Positions 37,225 to 45,504 are shown, counted from the first letter of the stretch. The stretch: DNA of 64,000 nucleotides from Terriglobales bacterium (GCA_021372245.1 JAJFUV010000042.1:1-64000); one strand, 5' to 3'. Notes: a model not told the origin generated them from the sequence alone. A program made the numbers and translations.

Positions 37225-38523
37225 ATGTCCAATCCTGCGAGCTTGCCTTCGGTGGTCATCGTTGGCCGGCCCAACGTTGGCAAATCCACCCTGTTCAACG
37301 CGATTCTCGGAAAGCGCCGCGCCATTGTGGGCGACGAACCCGGGATCACGCGCGACCGTATCCACGGCGAAGCCGACTACCGAGGCCGGCGCTTCGAACT
37401 GGTGGACACGGGCGGCATCCTGCCGGACGAAGACGAGCTGATCCCCTCGGAGATCCTCAAGCAGGCTCGCGTCGCGCTGGCTGACGCCGTGCATGTGATA
37501 TTCCTGATCGACGGCCGCACGGAGATCACCGCGGCCGACCGCGAACTGTTGCGCCTGCTGCGCCGCCTGGGCAAGCCCATTACGCTGGCGGTCAACAAGA
37601 TCGACAGCGAAGCGCGCGCCGGCCTGGTCCACGAATTCCATTCACTCGGCATCGGCGATGTGTTCGCCGTTTCCGCCGAGCACCGCCTGGGGATCGATGA
37701 CCTGCTCGATCACGTGACCGAGGGTTTCGCCCGCGATGCCGCCGAAGCCGCCGCCAAACCGCCCGCGATTCGCATCGCCATCATCGGCCGCCCGAATGTC
37801 GGCAAATCGACGTTGCTCAATTCGCTGGCCGGCAAGGAGCGCGCCATCGTGTCGCCGGTGGCAGGCACCACGCGCGACGCCGTCGACGAGAGCATTCTCC
37901 GCGGCGGCAAGCGTTACGTCTTTGTGGACACTGCCGGCATCCGCCGCAAGGGCAAGACCAAGCTGATGGCGGAGAAACTCAGCGTGGTGATGGCGCGCAA
38001 GAATCTCGAACTCGCAGATGTCGTGCTCGTGCTGCTGGACGCCACCGAAGGCATCGTCGGCCTGGACGCCAATATCGCAGGCTATGCGCACGAGGCGGGG
38101 CGCGCCGTGGTCATTGTGGTCAACAAGTGGGACGCCGTCGAGGGTACGGGCAAGCGTGCCTTCGAAGAACGCGTGCGGGACGAGTTGAAATTCCTCGACT
38201 ACGCGCCGGTCGCGTTTCTGTCTGCCAAAAACAGTTCGGGGCTGAACCGCCTGATCTCTTGCATAGACCAGGGGTACGCCTCGGCGTCCACCCGTGTCAC
38301 CACCGGCGAACTGAACCGCTTCGTGCAGACCCTGAGGCTCGAACCGGAACGCAAGATCCGCTACATCACGCAGGCGGGCGTCCGTCCGCCCACTTTCGTA
38401 CTGTTCACGGACCGCAAGGAGAAGCTGCACTTCTCCACCGAACGATTCCTGATCAACCGGCTGCGCGAGAAGTTCGGCTTCCGCGGCACGCCGATCGTCA
38501 TCAAGACCAAGTGGGGCAAGTAG
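37225..38523 (+). CDS. der: Ribosome assembly GTPase Der (EngA)
   Basis: Essential GTPase with two tandem G domains that acts in 50S subunit maturation. It has 432 residues, standard length. The first G domain has GRPNVGKSTLFNA near residue 11, DEPGITRDR and DTGGI. The second begins near residue 188 with GRPNVGKSTLLNS and has AGTTRDAVDE, DTAGIRRKGK and NKWD. The C-terminal KH-like domain ends with LREKFGFRGTPIVIKTKWGK. The very short leader suggests translation from near the 5' end. Confidence 0.97.
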   Translation: MSNPASLPSVVIVGRPNVGKSTLFNAILGKRRAIVGDEPGITRDRIHGEADYRGRRFELVDTGGILPDEDELIPSEILKQARVALADAVHVIFLIDGRTEITAADRELLRLLRRLGKPITLAVNKIDSEARAGLVHEFHSLGIGDVFAVSAEHRLGIDDLLDHVTEGFARDAAEAAAKPPAIRIAIIGRPNVGKSTLLNSLAGKERAIVSPVAGTTRDAVDESILRGGKRYVFVDTAGIRRKGKTKLMAEKLSVVMARKNLELADVVLVLLDATEGIVGLDANIAGYAHEAGRAVVIVVNKWDAVEGTGKRAFEERVRDELKFLDYAPVAFLSAKNSSGLNRLISCIDQGYASASTRVTTGELNRFVQTLRLEPERKIRYITQAGVRPPTFVLFTDRKEKLHFSTERFLINRLREKFGFRGTPIVIKTKWGK

Positions 38524-38533
38524 AGCGCGGCTG

Positions 38534-39874
38534 TCAGAGCCAGTCCGCGGCCTTCGAGTTCGCTTTGGCTCCAACTACGGCCGGTTCCATGCCCGCCTTG
38601 GCGAGCAGCCAGTACACCGCGAAGCCCGTGAGGGTGCTGTAGACCGCCGCCGGTTGGCTGGCGTCCTTCAACGCTTGCGAAACCGGCAGGAACGGAAGGA
38701 TGCCCACGAAGAATCCCAGCGCCCAGGAGATGTAGCCAGCCCAGTTGATGCCTTCGCGCGGGCCGGCCCACTTTCTTCCCGAGAGGATGTAGTCGGCAAT
38801 CATCGCCCCGCAGATCGGTCCGAACGACGCGCCCACGATAGAGAAAAAGCCGACGAGGTCCGCCGCAGCCCCCGTCACCGCCAGAATGATGGCGATGGTC
38901 ATGGCCGCCATGGTCGAGGACATGCGCGGCACGCCGGGGATCATGGTCGAGAAACTGTTAGCCGCCACGAAGGCGCAAATGCACGACGGCGCGATAGACG
39001 CCAGGGCGAACAGCAGGAACATCGCCGACGACATGAATCCGCCGATCGAAGCGATGGCCGCGTCGTAGCCGGTGGCCTGCAGCGTGGGGTTCAGCACCCG
39101 CGCCCCGGCCACGGAGAGCCAGGGCAGCGCGCCCGCATAGAGCGCCGCCAGCGCGATGCCCACCAGGCCGCCCAATCGTATGTCGCGGGCGTTGCGGTTA
39201 TTCATGCCGAAGTCGGCGCCCGCGGCGCCGGCCGTGGCGAAGAATCCTATAACGATCTGGATCAGCATGGCGAACGACAGCATCGGATCCGGGTTCGCCG
39301 GAACGTGCCGTGTCCAACCATCGCGCGTGGCGAACAGAACCACCAGCAGCATGAGGAAGGGGATGATATTCAGAAACAGCGACACGCGGGAGACGAACCG
39401 AATACCCTTTACGCCCACATAGGCCATCGTGTAGCCCCATAAGACGGCGATCACGAGGAAAGGCAGCGTGCGGGGCTTCGCCACCGCGCCGAACGCGCTC
39501 AGGATGTATTGCGAGGCCAGATAGGTGCCGACGGCGAACCAGCCTACCTGCAGCACGCCCATCAGCAATCCCGGCATCAGGTATCCGCCCTTGGTGCCGA
39601 ACGTCGAACTGCCCACCACGTAAAGCGGATAGCCCGTCTTCATGCCCAGCATGCCGGGCACGTAATAGTACAGCGCGTAGCTCAGTAGTCCGGCCACGGC
39701 CAGCGCGAAGATGGCCACGGCCGTAGTTGCGCGGTCAGCGGTTCCTGCCGCAATGGCTTGGTAGAAACCGATCCAAAGAAAGATTCCGGCGTAGGAAGGC
39801 GCCGTGTTTACGTACCAGGGTGCGCGGTTCGAAGCAGGGTTCGGAACCGCTTTTGCGATGTAATCAGGCAGCAT
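38534..39874 (-). CDS. NCS1 family purine/cytosine permease-like transporter
   Basis: 446-residue polytopic carrier, about 12 membrane segments. It has the NCS1 look: N-terminal NRAPWYVNTAPSYAGIFLWIGFY, a conserved Gly-rich helix near MLGMKTGYPLYVVGSSTFGTKG, and later GADFGMNNRNARDI and IVGASFGPICGAMIADYIL. Substrates of the family include cytosine, hydantoin, allantoin, uracil and thiamine precursors; the one here is unknown. GAGGAG seven bases before the ATG is a good ribosome site. A minus-strand TATAAT at 39926-39931 could be its -10. No catabolic partner adjoins. Confidence 0.85.
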   Translation of the reverse strand: MLPDYIAKAVPNPASNRAPWYVNTAPSYAGIFLWIGFYQAIAAGTADRATTAVAIFALAVAGLLSYALYYYVPGMLGMKTGYPLYVVGSSTFGTKGGYLMPGLLMGVLQVGWFAVGTYLASQYILSAFGAVAKPRTLPFLVIAVLWGYTMAYVGVKGIRFVSRVSLFLNIIPFLMLLVVLFATRDGWTRHVPANPDPMLSFAMLIQIVIGFFATAGAAGADFGMNNRNARDIRLGGLVGIALAALYAGALPWLSVAGARVLNPTLQATGYDAAIASIGGFMSSAMFLLFALASIAPSCICAFVAANSFSTMIPGVPRMSSTMAAMTIAIILAVTGAAADLVGFFSIVGASFGPICGAMIADYILSGRKWAGPREGINWAGYISWALGFFVGILPFLPVSQALKDASQPAAVYSTLTGFAVYWLLAKAGMEPAVVGAKANSKAADWL

Positions 39875-39951
39875 GGGCTCGCTCCTCGGTTCGAATGTGT
39901 GAATCGCTCACTGCAAGGAGCGGCCATTATATATCAGCGCGCAGTCTTTCT

Positions 39952-40521
39952 TCAGCCGCCCTGGGCGTCATGCTCGCCCGTGCCGGCCAAATCCTCGATC
40001 TTCGAGCCGCGGCAATCGATGCGCTGCGGCAAGGTTGCCCGCGCACTGACCTGTTCTTCAGTGGCGCCCAAGCCCGACGAACGGTCGGCAGCTCCCGCGT
40101 GGGCCGCTCGAGCCTCCATGCGCGCGGCATCGTCCATCATTCCCTTCAATACGGCTTCGAGCGGGGCCGCCAGTCGCTCCAGGTCCGGCCGGCCGATGAC
40201 GCGGCAGAAATCCCTGGGCGAGATCGATTGCATCAGCGAACCCTCGCCTGTCGAAGAAACCGCGATGCGGCAGGGTATCACCATGGCAAATCGCACGTCG
40301 GCGGCCAGCAGCGCGGCGTAGAGATCCGCCTGGCAGACGGTGAATGAAACGACATCCAGCGAACTCTTGGGTTGATGTTCGCGCAGAAGACTGCCGAGGT
40401 GACTGACAGCGAGGATGGAAGCCTCGTGGTTCTGCGCGGCCCGGCGCAGGATTGCCTCCATTTCTTCCAACTTGTGCCCAGACTTGACGTGCAGCATGCG
40501 GAAAGCCCCCGAACAGATCAT
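39952..40521 (-). CDS. DUF302 domain protein
   Basis: 189 residues from ATG 40521. The central part (VVSFTVCQADLYAALLAADVRFAMVIPCRIAVSSTG, then SPRDFCRVIG and LEAVLKGMMDDAA) matches the DUF302 pattern of small alpha/beta proteins with a conserved MPCRIAV strand. The N-terminus (ICSGAFRMLHVKSGHKLEEMEAILRRAA) may be a partial duplicate of the same fold, and the last 40 residues are Ala-rich and disordered-looking. Function of the family is unknown; some are near sulfur or heme systems. It follows the next gene by 10 bases, probably an operon. Confidence 0.65.
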   Translation of the reverse strand: MICSGAFRMLHVKSGHKLEEMEAILRRAAQNHEASILAVSHLGSLLREHQPKSSLDVVSFTVCQADLYAALLAADVRFAMVIPCRIAVSSTGEGSLMQSISPRDFCRVIGRPDLERLAAPLEAVLKGMMDDAARMEARAAHAGAADRSSGLGATEEQVSARATLPQRIDCRGSKIEDLAGTGEHDAQGG

Positions 40522-40531
40522 ACCAGAGCCC

Positions 40532-41125
40532 TCACCGGGCGGCATGCAGCTCAATCCGATCGAAATCGCCGGAGGCGACACGCACCCTTAGCCCCCTGTG
40601 GCACAACAGCTTCGCGGCTTCGAGCAACACCGCATTCATTCCCCGGTCCAGGTCCACATGAAAGCAGTCGGCCTTCTGCCTGTAGGAGTACTCGACGTAG
40701 TGCGGTTGAGCCGCGCCCGCCATCGCCATCAGCGCATCCCAGAAACTGCGGCCCCTGAGCAGCGGACGCGCCGCGGCGATCTTACGAGGGATCTCGACGC
40801 GGCAGCGCGGTCCGCTCAGGACTGCGCGCAGGCAGAGATCTTCACGGAACGCGCGCGATGGATCGGAATCCGGGAAGGCTTCCAGCAATCCGCGGATGCT
40901 CCCGGCATCCTCCTCCCAGCCTTGCCAGCGGTAGCGGGCGCCTCCAGCCACCAGCACGCCGAGCCGCAGCGTCTCGCGGACTCGCTCCGTGTGCTTGCCC
41001 GTGACGCCGAGAATCGTCTCAACCAGTTCGATGAGCGGCATCTGTTGGACGACAACCTGGGTAATGGAGATGTACCCGGCTGCCTCCGAACTGATCTTAA
41101 CGGTTACGAGTTCCCGCGCATCCAT
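40532..41125 (-). CDS. Conserved-looking protein of unknown function
   Basis: 197-residue soluble protein. The start MDARELVTVKISSEAAGYI and a following IELVETILGVTGKHTERVRETL helical region are followed by a mixed alpha/beta body with several Arg-rich turns. No signal or membrane segment and no recognised motif. It is divergent from midA with 35 bases between start codons and sits upstream of the DUF302 gene, with which it is likely cotranscribed. Codon usage and length support a real gene; function is unknown. Confidence 0.6.
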   Translation of the reverse strand: MDARELVTVKISSEAAGYISITQVVVQQMPLIELVETILGVTGKHTERVRETLRLGVLVAGGARYRWQGWEEDAGSIRGLLEAFPDSDPSRAFREDLCLRAVLSGPRCRVEIPRKIAAARPLLRGRSFWDALMAMAGAAQPHYVEYSYRQKADCFHVDLDRGMNAVLLEAAKLLCHRGLRVRVASGDFDRIELHAAR

Positions 41126-41148
41126 CGCATCACCGCCGCGTCAGACTT

Positions 41149-41154
41149 TACAAT
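41149..41154 (+). promoter_or_regulatory. Putative -10 element (TACAAT) of midA
   Basis: TACAAT is followed by exactly six bases and GTG 41161, with no Shine-Dalgarno between: leaderless spacing. A minus-strand TAAAGT at 41145-41150 overlaps it and could serve the divergent gene. Confidence 0.45.
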
Positions 41155-41160
41155 ACAACG

Positions 41161-42135
41161 GTGACTCCCTTGACGGCGGTCCTCGCCGCGGAAATCTCCG
41201 CCGGCGGCCCTATCCCGTTCCGGCGCTTCATGGAGACGGCGCTGTATCACCCCGGGCACGGCTATTACCGCCGCGCGAGCGATCCATTCGGCAAAGACGG
41301 AGATTTCTTCACCGCCGAGCAACTGCAGCCCGTCTTCGGCCGCCTGATGGCCGCGCTGGCCGGCTCGCTGCGCGACAAGATGGGCGGTGCGCCGGAATTC
41401 TCACTGGTGGAGCTTGGAGCGGGGCGCATGGAGATGGCGCCCGCGTTCTCTGCGTTCAACTATATTCCCGTTGAAAAGGAACGTGGTGAAATGCCGGAGC
41501 GATTCACGGGCGTGGTCTTTGCCAACGAGTTCTTCGATGCGCTGCCGGTGGACCTGCTCGCGGCACGCGGCGGGACATGGCGCGAGATGCTGGTGGGCTG
41601 GCGTGAAGATCGCTTCCATTGGGTGGAGGGAGACGAGGCCGCGCCGCGGCAACTTGAGTATGCGCGTCGCTATCTGCCCGCGCCGGAGGAAGGCACGCTG
41701 CTCGAAGTGAACCTCGATGCTCTGGAGTGGTTGGAGCGCGTAGCCTCACGCCTGGAACGCGGATGGGTGATCGCCATCGACTACGGTTACACCGCGCGGG
41801 AATTGATCCGCTTCCCTGAGGGGACGCTCATGAGCTACCGGCGGCATACTGCGCTCGAAGACGTGCTGTCCGAACCCGGTGGCCGCGATATCACAGCGCA
41901 CGTGAATTTCACTGCGTTGATGGATCGCGCCATGGAACTGGGCTTCGCCCATACGCGCCTGGAGAGACTCGTGCAAACGCTGATGACCGTGGGCGAGAAG
42001 GATCAGTTCGCCTCGGCACTAGCCGCCGGGAGCGATGCCGAGCGCACTCGGCTCACACTGCAACTCAAGACGCTGCTGTTTGGAATGGGGGAGACGTTCC
42101 GGACTTTGCTGTTAGGCAAAAACGTGAGGCAATAA
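41161..42135 (+). CDS. SAM-dependent methyltransferase, MidA/NDUFAF7 family
   Basis: 324-residue class I methyltransferase. The N-terminus (IPFRRFMETALYHPGHGYYRRASDPFGKDGDFFTAE) is the family hallmark: described here by Met-Glu-x-Ala-Leu-Tyr-His-Pro-x-x-Gly-Tyr-Tyr and Gly-Asp-Phe-x-Thr. The SAM-binding VELGAGRMEMAPA and GVVFANEFFDALPVD follow, with IAIDYGY later. Eukaryotic members methylate an arginine of the complex I subunit NDUFS2; bacterial targets are uncertain. The start is GTG 41161, leaderless by promoter spacing. The stop abuts the terminator of the oppositely oriented small peptide gene. Confidence 0.88.
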   Translation: MTPLTAVLAAEISAGGPIPFRRFMETALYHPGHGYYRRASDPFGKDGDFFTAEQLQPVFGRLMAALAGSLRDKMGGAPEFSLVELGAGRMEMAPAFSAFNYIPVEKERGEMPERFTGVVFANEFFDALPVDLLAARGGTWREMLVGWREDRFHWVEGDEAAPRQLEYARRYLPAPEEGTLLEVNLDALEWLERVASRLERGWVIAIDYGYTARELIRFPEGTLMSYRRHTALEDVLSEPGGRDITAHVNFTALMDRAMELGFAHTRLERLVQTLMTVGEKDQFASALAAGSDAERTRLTLQLKTLLFGMGETFRTLLLGKNVRQ

Positions 42136-42159
42136 AAAAGGCCCCGTGAATCCGGGGCC
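42134..42159 (-). terminator. Rho-independent terminator of the lysine-rich peptide gene
   Basis: On the minus strand GGCCCCG, a six-base loop GATTCA and CGGGGCC form a perfect seven-pair stem followed directly by TTTTTT (42139-42134). On the plus strand no U-tract follows, so it serves the leftward transcript. Its U-tract overlaps the midA stop codon. Confidence 0.8.
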
Positions 42160-42200
42160 CAGTGAACCTTGTTTGCTTGCAATCCCTGTTCGGGAAGCCC

Positions 42201-42272
42201 TTACTTCTTCTTCTTCGGAGCAGCCTTCTTGGCCGGGGCTTTCTTTGCAGCTTTCTTGGTCGCGTTCTTCAT
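42201..42272 (-). CDS. Lysine/alanine-rich 23-residue peptide, histone H1-tail-like
   Basis: The 23-residue product reads MKNATKKAAKKAPAKK then AAPKKKK: 11 Lys, 7 Ala and 2 Pro, very like the C-terminal tails of histone H1 and of bacterial KAAP-type nucleoid proteins. Three signs support translation: GGGAG nine bases before ATG 42272, a consensus promoter (42329-42357) and a perfect terminator (42134-42159). The whole transcript would be about 190 bases. Binding to DNA or RNA is likely from charge alone; a membrane or ribosome role is possible. It is too short for usual gene calling. Confidence 0.7.
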   Translation of the reverse strand: MKNATKKAAKKAPAKKAAPKKKK

Positions 42273-42299
42273 CGATTGATTCTCCCTAACATCAAATTT

Positions 42300-42317
42300 G
42301 CGATCTCGAAAGATCGC
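42300..42317 (-). promoter_or_regulatory. Perfect hairpin with TTCG loop in the 5' UTR
   Basis: On the minus strand GCGATCT, loop TTCG, AGATCGC: a seven-pair perfect stem about five bases downstream of the expected transcription start and 28 bases before the start codon. It may protect the 5' end of the mRNA or bind a regulator. It leaves the Shine-Dalgarno free. Confidence 0.6.
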
Positions 42318-42328
42318 TTCGTGATTCA

Positions 42329-42357
42329 TATATAAGGTGTTCTGTGCCGAATGTCAA
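42329..42357 (-). promoter_or_regulatory. Consensus sigma-70 promoter of the lysine-rich peptide gene
   Basis: TTGACA (42352-42357) and TATATA (42329-42334) with a 17-base spacer on the minus strand: the best sigma-70 match seen in the window. Expected start of transcription near 42322, giving a 50-base leader. Confidence 0.8.
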
Positions 42358-42512
42358 GAAAAAAATGCATCTAGGACCTTACGGCGAGCCGATTGGGTGC
42401 TCCTCGGAAGAAAAAAACGTATTCTGTAAATTTTGTTTTAGCGATTCCGGAGGCCGTCTGGCGGGCATCACAGCTTGCCAAGAGCTCGCATCGCGGGTTA
42501 GCATCGGTCGAG

Positions 42513-43340
42513 ATGCGGACTCGGGCGGTTCTTTCACTGTTGTTGCTCTCCGTATTGTTCACGGGTTGCGCCAAGCACAAGAAGATCTGGCACACGCCTC
42601 CTCCTCCCGGTGTGTACGTTGAAACGGGCACCGCAAGTTGGTACGGGTACCCGTACGATGGACGCCGCACCTCAAGCGGTGAGGTCTACGACATGGAGAA
42701 GCTCACCGCCGCGCATCGCACGCTGCCCTTCAATACTTGGATTCGCGTGCAGAACCTCTCGAACCACCGTGAGGTCGACGTGAAGATCAACGACCGCGGG
42801 CCATTCGCTCACGGGCGCATCATCGACCTTTCGCGCGCCGCGGCTCGCCGCATCGAGATGATTGGTCCCGGCACGGTGAAGGTGCGTCTTGTCAGTATCC
42901 GCGCGCCGGCACGAGAGGAACCCGTGGCGCGCACCGAACCTGTACCCGCCGAAAACCGCAGGCCTTCTCCATTCAGTGAGTCGCCGCCGCCCGCGCAGGA
43001 GATGCCGCCGGCTCCTGAGATGCCTCCGCCTGAACCCGCAACTCCGCCGGCAGCTCCCGCAACGCCGCCTCCGTCTTCCGTTCCCGCGGAAGCACCCGCG
43101 CCGAGCGAACTGTTCGGCGTACAAGTGGGCGCATTCGCGGACCGCGAGCGCGCCGAGCAGTTGCGAGGTGAGTTGGAGCGCCGCTATGGCAAAGCGCGGC
43201 TTGTCGAAAAGACTGGCACGCCAACCATGTGGCGAGTCGTGGCCGGCGAATGTGCAGATGCGGACGCGGCATCGGCCTTGGCCCAGGAGCTTCGCAAGGA
43301 CTTCCCCGGTGCGTATGTCACCCGCGTCGACCAGAAGTAA
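42513..43340 (+). CDS. rlpA: RlpA-like lipoprotein with SPOR domain
   Basis: 275-residue lipoprotein: signal MRTRAVLSLLLLSVLFTGC with Cys19 as the lipid site. A double-psi beta-barrel follows (ETGTASWYGYPYDGRRTSSGE, here given by Ala-Ser-Trp-Tyr-Gly, and VKINDRGPF..GRIIDLS with the catalytic Asp). A Pro/Glu-rich linker (about 150-200) leads to a C-terminal SPOR domain (VQVGAFADRERAEQLRGEL). RlpA proteins cleave or bind denuded peptidoglycan at division sites. The start is set by the lipoprotein signal; TAGCAT eight bases upstream may be the -10. The 40-codon in-frame extension upstream is not supported. Confidence 0.88.
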   Translation: MRTRAVLSLLLLSVLFTGCAKHKKIWHTPPPPGVYVETGTASWYGYPYDGRRTSSGEVYDMEKLTAAHRTLPFNTWIRVQNLSNHREVDVKINDRGPFAHGRIIDLSRAAARRIEMIGPGTVKVRLVSIRAPAREEPVARTEPVPAENRRPSPFSESPPPAQEMPPAPEMPPPEPATPPAAPATPPPSSVPAEAPAPSELFGVQVGAFADRERAEQLRGELERRYGKARLVEKTGTPTMWRVVAGECADADAASALAQELRKDFPGAYVTRVDQK

Positions 43341-43429
43341 TAAGATGCCCGGCAATAATTCGCATGCTCGCGACACTATACATTTTGGGGGAGGAGTATC
43401 CTTCCCCTGTTACGTATAATTGACTTCAG

Positions 43430-44449
43430 ATGATGGTTCACGGAAATGACGGGGCGACCGCGCTGGTAGGGCAGTCCCCGCGCATGCGCCAGGTCATGCG
43501 CCTGGTCGAGAAGCTGAGCCGCTGCCGCTGGCCCGTGCTTCTGCTCGGAGAGACGGGCACCGGCAAGGAAGTTGTGGCGCGCGCCATTCATAACGCCAAT
43601 CCCGTCGGCCCGTTTATTCCCATCGATTGTTCGGCGCTGGTTGGACCGCTCATGGAAAGCGAGTTGTTCGGCCATGTCAAAGGTTCTTTCACCGGCGCCG
43701 TCGCCACCAAAGTCGGCTTGATCGAGAAGGCCAGCGGCGGCACCGCTTTCTTCGACGAAATCGGCGAGTTGCCGCTGGATATGCAGGTCAAGCTGCTGCG
43801 CGTGCTGCAGGAGAAGGAATTCCGGCCCGTAGGCGCCACTACGGTGCGCCACTCGGACTTCCGCCTCATCGCGGCCACCAATCGCGACCTGGCTCAGGAG
43901 GTGGAACGCGGCACGTTCCGGCGCGATCTCTATTACCGCCTCAACGTGGTGCCGTTGCGCGTGGCGCCCCTGAGGGAACGCAAGGAAGATATCCCGGCGC
44001 TCATCGCTCATTTCCTGGAGTGCTATGGCGAGAACCACACCATGACCCAGGAGACCCTGGATGCCATGCTCAGCTACGATTGGCCGGGCAACGTGCGCGA
44101 ACTCGAGCACTGCATTCAGCACATGGTGGCGATCAACTCCGGGCCGCTGATCCATGTGGCGGATCTGCCCACCGCGCTGCAGAACCACGTGCTGACGCGG
44201 CGAGGACAGGGAATGGCCGCTGTCGCAGCCGCGGCCGCCATTGCCGAGCCTGCCCCTCGCATGGCCCCGCGCATGGCTTCCAGCGCGCTGCCGACGCCTC
44301 CCGTGATGCGTCTCACCGACATGGAGAAGAACGCGATCATACAGGCCCTCGACTACACCAAGGGCGACCGCATGATGGCCGCGCAGCTTCTCGGCATCGG
44401 AAGAACTACGCTTTACAGGAAACTGAAGGAATACGGTCTGAGCCGTTGA
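43430..44449 (+). CDS. Sigma-54-dependent transcriptional activator without sensor domain
   Basis: 339 residues. It starts almost directly with the AAA+ domain: Walker A GETGTGKEVVA near 40-50, the sigma-54 contact loop GSFTGA at 85-90 (usual form GAFTGA), Walker B AFFDEIGELP at 107-115. The linker contains an Ala/Pro/Met-rich stretch (about 265-285), and the C-terminal Fis-type helix-turn-helix is GDRMMAAQLLGIGRTTLYRKL. With no receiver, GAF or PAS domain, activity must be set by expression or a partner. TATAAT lies nine bases before ATG 43430. The stop overlaps the next gene's TTG (TTGA). Confidence 0.9.
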   Translation: MMVHGNDGATALVGQSPRMRQVMRLVEKLSRCRWPVLLLGETGTGKEVVARAIHNANPVGPFIPIDCSALVGPLMESELFGHVKGSFTGAVATKVGLIEKASGGTAFFDEIGELPLDMQVKLLRVLQEKEFRPVGATTVRHSDFRLIAATNRDLAQEVERGTFRRDLYYRLNVVPLRVAPLRERKEDIPALIAHFLECYGENHTMTQETLDAMLSYDWPGNVRELEHCIQHMVAINSGPLIHVADLPTALQNHVLTRRGQGMAAVAAAAAIAEPAPRMAPRMASSALPTPPVMRLTDMEKNAIIQALDYTKGDRMMAAQLLGIGRTTLYRKLKEYGLSR

Positions 44450-45504
44450 AACTCGCCCTGGACGCCACTTATAGCCTGGACCGCGACCTCTCCGGTGTGG
44501 GCGTTTACTCGCGGGAGATCCTCCACGGCCTGGCTGTGGCTCATCCCGATGTCCCGTTCCTGTTCTGCTATCGGGCGCACCGTTTCCTAAAGGCGCTGCG
44601 CGCCGCGCTGCCCGGTAATGCACGGCGCGCCATCTTCGGAGAAACCGGCTACGGCCGGCCTTGGGGGCCCTGGAGCGCCGATCTCTTCCACGGCCTGAAC
44701 CAGCGCCTGCCGCGGCAGCGCTTTCGCCGCGCGGTAGCCACGTTCCACGATCTGTTCGTACTCACCGGCGACTATTCGACCCGCGAGTTCCGCGAACGCT
44801 TCGCGCAGCAGGCCCGTGACGCCGCCGCGCGCGCCGATCTGATCATCACGGTCTCGGCCTTCACGGCGCGCCAGGTCGAGCAACTACTGGGCGTGGAGAA
44901 GTCGCGATTGCGAGTGATCCACCACGGTGTGCGCGTCGCACCGGCCGGGCGGGACACGCCGCGCGAGAAAATCGTGCTGCACGTGGGCGCAATTCAGCGC
45001 CGCAAGAACGTCGCGCGCCTGGTGAAGGCTTTCGAAGAGATGCCGTCCGATTGGCGGCTGGTTCTCGCCGGGGCGTGCGGCTACGGCGCGGAAGAGATTC
45101 TGGAGCAGATCGAGCATAGCCGGCGGCGGGCGTCCATCGATGTTCTTGGCTATGTGACGGATCGTCAACTCGCCAATTTGTACGCCAAAGCCTCCATTTT
45201 CGCGTTTCCTTCTCTCGATGAAGGTTTCGGCATGCCCGCGCTCGACGCGATGGCCAGCGGTGTCCCGGTGCTGGCCGGCAACCGCTCGGCCCTGCCTGAA
45301 GTATGCGGCGATGCTGCGCTGCTTGTGGATCCTGACGACACGCCGGCGATCGCGGAAGGTTTGAAGCGTCTGGCGGTGGATGATGGCTTGCGTGCGCAGT
45401 TAAGCGGGCGAGGACTCAACCGCGCACAAGAATTCACTTGGAAACGAGCCGTCGAAAAAACCTGGGAGGTATACCGGGAACTGCTGGGCTCGCGGTTAGC
45501 GTGA
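44446..45504 (+). CDS. Glycosyltransferase family 4 (GT-B) protein
   Basis: 352 residues from TTG 44446, four bases inside the sigma-54 activator gene. The N-terminal half has LDATYSLDRDLSGVGVYSREIL (acceptor domain, G-V-G-x-Y) and VATFHDLFVL. The C-terminal half has the donor-binding VGAIQRRKNVARLVKAF, SLDEGFGMPALDAMASGVPVLAGNRSALPEV with the E-x7-E region. This is the classical GT4 pattern for envelope or exopolysaccharide synthesis. Cotranscription with a sigma-54 activator suggests controlled glycan production. The next gene converges and overlaps its end by nine bases. Confidence 0.88.
   Translation: MKLALDATYSLDRDLSGVGVYSREILHGLAVAHPDVPFLFCYRAHRFLKALRAALPGNARRAIFGETGYGRPWGPWSADLFHGLNQRLPRQRFRRAVATFHDLFVLTGDYSTREFRERFAQQARDAAARADLIITVSAFTARQVEQLLGVEKSRLRVIHHGVRVAPAGRDTPREKIVLHVGAIQRRKNVARLVKAFEEMPSDWRLVLAGACGYGAEEILEQIEHSRRRASIDVLGYVTDRQLANLYAKASIFAFPSLDEGFGMPALDAMASGVPVLAGNRSALPEVCGDAALLVDPDDTPAIAEGLKRLAVDDGLRAQLSGRGLNRAQEFTWKRAVEKTWEVYRELLGSRLA

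Noticed and set aside
42140..42159. The GC hairpin as terminator for midA
   Set aside because: On the plus strand no U-tract follows; the U-tract is only on the minus strand.
43376..44623. Minus-strand open frame opposite the sigma-54 activator
   Set aside because: No motif, and the opposite strand encodes an intact AAA+ protein.
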